From Xanthomonas vasicola (GTDB lineage: Bacteria > Pseudomonadota > Gammaproteobacteria > Xanthomonadales > Xanthomonadaceae): a DNA stretch of 64,000 bases. How positions within the stretch are numbered: position 1 is the first letter of the stretch; each line of letters begins with the position of its first letter. Location: NCBI RefSeq assembly GCF_000772705.2, contig NZ_JSBW02000040.1:62001-126000 (forward strand). Direction: 5' to 3'. The notes beneath the pieces were generated by a model. It had not been told where the DNA came from. It ran no database searches and worked only from the letters and a program-made list of their open reading frames with translations. Shown piece by piece: positions 60,137-64,000 of the stretch. The position numbers and the translations under genes are program-made.

Positions 60137-60257
60137 TAAAACCGTAGCGAGCAGTCGTCAGGTGGGTGCGGACGGCGCGCAGGAGCCGGTGTGTACCCGT
60201 CGTACATGCCGATTCCGAGCACCGGCCGCGCCCGCCGGCGGCTGCGGAGTAGATTGT
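60137..60257. repeat. Probable dispersed palindromic intergenic repeat
   Basis: GGAGCCGGTGTGTA, seven bases, TACATGCCGATTCC is an imperfect hairpin flanked by GCGCGCAGG and CGAGCACCGG-type sequence. The arrangement is typical of repetitive xanthomonad intergenic DNA; only this copy is in the window, so the repeat status rests on memory. Confidence 0.4.
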
Positions 60258-60417
60258 TAGCTGCTCTAAAACAGCGCGAAAAACAGCTTGTGGCGCAACG
60301 CTAGCGGCCGCCGGCGCGCGCCAACCGCGGTTGAATGGACAAGACGATCTGGCGATCGTCGCTAAAGACAATGGGGGGAGTGCCGATACAGCAACCGTGA
60401 CTCTGCCGAGAACGCCC

Positions 60418-61608
60418 ATGTATTCACGTCCACTCATCCGTCTAGCCGCTCCTTTGGCTCTGACCTTGCTGTTTCCCTTCGCTGTCGGATTCGACTGGCC
60501 CGCTTCGGTGCGCTGGGCAATCCTGGCGACCATGACCCTCAGTTGGTTGGGTTTCGCTGCCTGGGTGACTTATTCCCAGTTCCGGTCTAATCCGGACCAG
60601 GCACGCATCCTGCGCGAGCAGGACCAACTGCTCAACGAACTACGTACGTTCGTCAGCAACGAAGTGGACGGTTCGCGCTCAGAAGTTGAGCGTGCCCGTG
60701 AACTGATCCGCCAGGCCGTGTCCGGTCTTGGTGGCAGCTTCGAAGCGATGAACCGCAAATCGCGCCAGCAAAGCCAGGCACTGGCCCGCATCGTCGACCG
60801 TGCCGGTGACGATGGCAGTGCCGGCGTCGACGTCGCCCGCTTCGCCCAGCATGCCAGCTCCCGCATGGAGCAATTGGTGGAAGCGCTGGAACAGGTGAGC
60901 GGCCAAAGCACCAATACCGTCCATCACATCGATGAGATGGCACAGCATCTAGATGGCATCTTCGCACTGTTGGAAGACGTCAAGTCGATTGCCGACCAGA
61001 CCAACCTGCTAGCCTTAAACGCCGCCATCGAAGCAGCACGTGCCGGTGAAGCCGGTCGCGGCTTCGCCGTGGTTGCCGACGAGGTGCGCAATTTGTCCGA
61101 GCGTTCCACCACCTTCAACGAACAGATCCGCAAGCTGGCACACAGCTCCAAGGAATCGATCGCCAAGGTACGCGAAACGGTCTCGCAGCTGGCCTCGCGT
61201 CATATGGACCGCTCCCGCGAGGCGCGCCATGAATCGGCCGCGATGCTGGAGAACGTCGCTCAGATAAACGCCTCGTTGGGCGATGGCATGCGCGAAATCT
61301 CCGAGTGCGCACGGTCGATCGATGGCAGCGTGGCCGAAGCGGTGCGTGCCCTGCAGTTCGAGGACATCGCCACGCAAACGCTGAGCGGTATCCACACCCA
61401 CCTGGATCGCCTTACCGCAATCAACCGCGAAGCGGTGGCGCTGCAGGAACTGCTGCATCGCAATGGTGGCGTGTACGACAGCGACCTGGTCGCCGCATTG
61501 GCCAAGGTGTCCAACCGTCTGCGCGACATGCGTGTGGAGTGGGAACGCCCGCCGCACAAGCCGGTGGCACAGCAAGGCATGGGTGCCGGCACGGTCGAGT
61601 TGTTCTAA
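60418..61608 (+). CDS. Methyl-accepting chemotaxis protein without periplasmic sensor
   Basis: 396 residues from the ATG at 60418. Two membrane segments within the first 55 residues leave almost no periplasmic loop, so any ligand must be sensed inside the cell or in the membrane. The cytoplasmic part is a long coiled coil with the conserved tip [20 protein letters not shown] near residues 195-215 that contacts CheA and CheW. No clear HAMP domain or C-terminal pentapeptide. Which of the chemotaxis-like systems it feeds is unknown. Alone, 290 bases after hflD. Confidence 0.9.
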   Translation: MYSRPLIRLAAPLALTLLFPFAVGFDWPASVRWAILATMTLSWLGFAAWVTYSQFRSNPDQARILREQDQLLNELRTFVSNEVDGSRSEVERARELIRQAVSGLGGSFEAMNRKSRQQSQALARIVDRAGDDGSAGVDVARFAQHASSRMEQLVEALEQVSGQSTNTVHHIDEMAQHLDGIFALLEDVKSIADQTNLLALNAAIEAARAGEAGRGFAVVADEVRNLSERSTTFNEQIRKLAHSSKESIAKVRETVSQLASRHMDRSREARHESAAMLENVAQINASLGDGMREISECARSIDGSVAEAVRALQFEDIATQTLSGIHTHLDRLTAINREAVALQELLHRNGGVYDSDLVAALAKVSNRLRDMRVEWERPPHKPVAQQGMGAGTVELF

Positions 61609-61694
61609 GAACGATGCCGTCACGCAGCTGCTGATCCCGACATTCCCCGGCCTTCCGGGGATTTGTCGTTCCGTAACCATCTGGTGTTCCGCTC

Positions 61695-61979
61695 ATGACG
61701 CTTCTAGCTCCGACCATCGATGCCTCCACTGCCGCACTGCAGGCCGCTGCACTGGCAGCCGCGCATGCCGAGCGCATCGCGCAAAGCGATGCGGCCAAGC
61801 CCGCGCTGCGGCGCGTCCGCATGCCGGCCGCGTTGGAACGGCTGGAAAGCAGCGCCCGTGCAGAGCTGCAGGCACTGATCAACCCGCGCCGCGCCTGCAG
61901 CGAAGAGGAACTTTTGTTCGCAACCGTGGCCTGGGATATGGGTCTGGATGGCGCTGCGGTCGACGGATCGGGGCGATAG
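61695..61979 (+). CDS. Small hypothetical protein
   Basis: 94 residues, Ala-rich and helical (A-A-L-Q-A-A-A-L-A-A-A-H-A-E-R, then LERLESSARAELQALINP and EEELLFATVAWDMGLDG). It follows the chemotaxis gene with a GC hairpin (CCCCGG/CCGGGG, 61645-61660) between, so is likely separate. I do not recognise it. Codon use looks coding, and a hairpin with GGGGC/GCCCC arms follows near 62000. Confidence 0.55.
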   Translation: MTLLAPTIDASTAALQAAALAAAHAERIAQSDAAKPALRRVRMPAALERLESSARAELQALINPRRACSEEELLFATVAWDMGLDGAAVDGSGR

Positions 61980-62764
61980 GCCGCCACTGCCGTCAACAGC
62001 GGGGCGTGCCTCGGCAGGCGCCCCGTTGCTTTGTCTCACTGCCCGACCATCAGCGCTTTTGCATCAAGCCGGGCCAGCAGGTCTGGCTCTGCGCTCGTGA
62101 TGCCGATCAATTGCAGCATCAGGGTGATTGCTCCCCTGCCCGCCTTCTCGACGACGGTTACGACAGAGCGTGAGGCTTCAATTGATGCGGAATGCTATGG
62201 TGCACGGCAATCGCGCGTCTGCTGCTTGGCTGCAACGCTATTGCCTGCGCGTCGTCGCATGACACGCTACAAGCACCTTCTTGTCGCCCAAGCGCTTCGG
62301 CTTAGTCACATGAGTGGAAAATGGGCGCGCCAGGTGGAGAGCTGCTGATTTGCGGTTCGGCTGCGGGGCCCTTGCCCGCTCACCATCGCGGGACACGCTG
62401 CAAGTACGTCCCTGTAAGCTCCTTGGCGGCATGGATGCCGCCTTCGAACCCCCATCGACGGGTTTACGGCATGTCCCGCGAGCGGTAAGGACGCCGCGCA
62501 CTCAAAGCCGCGAGGGTTGCTGCATGATCCGCGCAACTTGGCGGGAATACTCAGCGTCGTCGATGCTATCGCGGAGCTTCCAGGGCGGCTTCACGGCTTG
62601 CCCGTTGATCGTGAGGAAAACGCGCATTCGACCGAGCAAGCGTTTAACTGCATTCAAACGCCGCTACGACTCGTCATCGGATGTCTCGAATCGTCGCACA
62701 CGCGAATAGATCACTCACAGTGCTGACGACTGGGGCTTGAACTCACGCACCGCCAGGCAGTATG
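61980..62764. other. Gene-poor region before the GGDEF/EAL gene
   Basis: 785 bases. A GC hairpin near 61999-62023 is a probable terminator of the preceding gene. Bases 62240-62500 have the look of repetitive intergenic xanthomonad DNA. On the minus strand 62502-62627 a 41-residue frame reads MRVFLTINGQAVKPPWKLR, then D-D-A-E-Y-S-R-Q-V-A-R-I-M-Q-Q; it has protein-like composition but no clear Shine-Dalgarno and may be a gene fragment. Confidence 0.45.
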
Positions 62765-64000
62765 TCAGTTGGCGATGACCAAGCGCGCACCCAGCCGCAT
62801 ACCGGCGTCGGCTTCGCGTAGCCACTGCGCCATGTCGCGTGGCGACAGCGGGCGTGAGTAGAAGTAACCCTGAATTTCGTCGCAGCCCTGCTGGCGCAGC
62901 AGTGCATCTTCCTGCACGGTTTCCACACCTTCGGCGACTACCTGCATGCCCAGGGCATGGCCCAGATGCACGATGGCCTGAGTGACTTCGGCAGTGTTGG
63001 CGTCGTCGAGCATGCCTTGCACGAAGCTGCGGTCGATCTTCAGCCGCTGCACCGGGAAGCGGTTGAGGTAATGCAGGTTCGAGAAGCCGGTACCGAAGTC
63101 GTCCACCGCCAGCAATACGCCGTTCTGTTCGAACAGTTCGAAACAGCGGCGCAGCGAATCGGAGTCGCGAATCAAGGCAGATTCAGTCAGTTCCAGCTCA
63201 AGACGCGAAGGCGGCCAGCCATTGTCGCGACAGATTTCCAGCACACGCTCGGCAAAACCGCGCTCGCGCAACTGCACCGCAGACACATTCACTGCAACGC
63301 GGCTGAAATGCAGGCCGGCGCGATCCCAGACCACGGCCTGGCGGCAGGCTTCGCCGATCACCCATTCGCCCAGTCGCACGATTTCGCCGCATTCTTCGGC
63401 AATGGGAATAAATTCGACCGGGCTGCACGGACCGTGTCCAGGGCGGTTCCAGCGCATCAGCGCTTCGATCGCCGGCGATGCATCGCCTACGGTGTTGACC
63501 AGCGGCTGATAGACCAGCGTGAATTCTTCGCGCTCGAGCGCGCCCTGCAGCGCATGCTCCAACTCAAGGCGGCGCTGCGCACGCAGCAACACGTCCTGGC
63601 TGTAGTAATGGAAGGTGTTGCGGCCAGATTCCTTGGCGGCATACATTGCCGCATCGGCGGCGCGCAGCAAGCTGTCGAAATCCGACAGCCCTTCACCCTG
63701 CAGCGCGATGCCGATGCTGGCGCCGAGCTTGACGGTGACGTGTTCCTTGCGCAGCGGCTCGCCAAGCGCGGCGATGAGCTTACGCGCAACATGGCCGGCA
63801 TCTTCCGGCTCGGACATATCGCGTAGCAGGACAATGAATTCGTCGTCGCTGAAGCGGCCGAACAGGTCGCTATTGCGCAAATGTTGATGCAGGCGTGACG
63901 AGGCAAGCTTGAGCAGGTTGTCGCCGGTGGCATGACCGAACGAATCGTTGATGCTCTTGAAGCCATCCAGATCGATCAACAGCATCGCCAGCACCTGACC
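62765..64000 (-). CDS. GGDEF/EAL protein, N-terminus beyond the window
   Basis: 411 residues are visible, open to the right edge, so the protein is partial. The diguanylate-cyclase fold is recognisable (LLIDLDGFKSINDSFGHATGD) but its signature reads SDDEF in GRFSDDEF, so cyclase activity is doubtful. The EAL domain has IEALMRW, V-N-V-S-A-V-Q, LELELTES, DDFGTGFSNL, LKIDRSF and AEGVE, and looks active as a phosphodiesterase. No transporter or sensor part is visible. Not a close copy of the EAL protein at 4575-6359. Confidence 0.9.
   Translation of the reverse strand, partial: GQVLAMLLIDLDGFKSINDSFGHATGDNLLKLASSRLHQHLRNSDLFGRFSDDEFIVLLRDMSEPEDAGHVARKLIAALGEPLRKEHVTVKLGASIGIALQGEGLSDFDSLLRAADAAMYAAKESGRNTFHYYSQDVLLRAQRRLELEHALQGALEREEFTLVYQPLVNTVGDASPAIEALMRWNRPGHGPCSPVEFIPIAEECGEIVRLGEWVIGEACRQAVVWDRAGLHFSRVAVNVSAVQLRERGFAERVLEICRDNGWPPSRLELELTESALIRDSDSLRRCFELFEQNGVLLAVDDFGTGFSNLHYLNRFPVQRLKIDRSFVQGMLDDANTAEVTQAIVHLGHALGMQVVAEGVETVQEDALLRQQGCDEIQGYFYSRPLSPRDMAQWLREADAGMRLGARLVIAN

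Overview
The window is high-GC proteobacterial DNA that I assign to Xanthomonas; I cannot fix the species. The grounds are a XopZ/AWR-family type III effector, an ESPR-type autotransporter, a xanthomonad-style TonB-dependent receptor, xanthomonad-like intergenic repeats, and the gene orders der-bamB-yfgM / rodZ-pilF-rlmN-ndk and aat-infA-clpA/clpS-nudJ-mnmA-hflD. No tRNA, rRNA, CRISPR array, intact insertion sequence or prophage was seen.

Layout. 1-3777 (minus) is the N-terminal part of a giant autotransporter with about 86-residue repeats; its end lies outside the window. An AT-rich gap follows, then an EAL phosphodiesterase, a DUF1349 protein, an M14 peptidase, and YciE-like and YciG-like stress proteins. 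10662-11045 looks like the scar of a deleted nitrate-assimilation locus: the start of nasT is joined to what appears to be the tail of cobA. Next come a CysG with a truncated methyltransferase domain, mobA, moeA and exonuclease III. 14693-24310 is accessory: a frameshifted SemiSWEET-like gene, a DUF1264 lipoprotein, a zinc dehydrogenase set, a frameshifted CYP152-type P450 and a TonB receptor. A rhodanese-MoeB fusion and a second moeA follow.

27661-34300 is a minus-strand housekeeping block: der, bamB, yfgM, rodZ, pilF, rlmN, ndk. Divergent from it is a fatty-acid module: a PsrA-like TetR regulator with a palindromic operator, a FadN-type bifunctional beta-oxidation enzyme and a thiolase. crcB sits behind a clear fluoride riboswitch, followed by rarA, the xopZ effector, lolA, a transglutaminase-like secreted protein, ftsK, trxB, a FemAB-like acyltransferase, and the N-degron set aat, clpA, clpS around infA. 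The right end has nudJ-mnmA-hflD, a chemotaxis transducer, and a partial GGDEF/EAL protein cut by the window edge.

Main themes: loss and decay (nitrate scar, truncated CysG, two single-base frameshifts) beside an intact molybdenum-cofactor gene set; regulatory RNA (fluoride riboswitch, two orphan terminators that may mark small RNAs or leaders); and a 12-base operator core shared by the PsrA-like promoter and the AT-rich gap at the left end.
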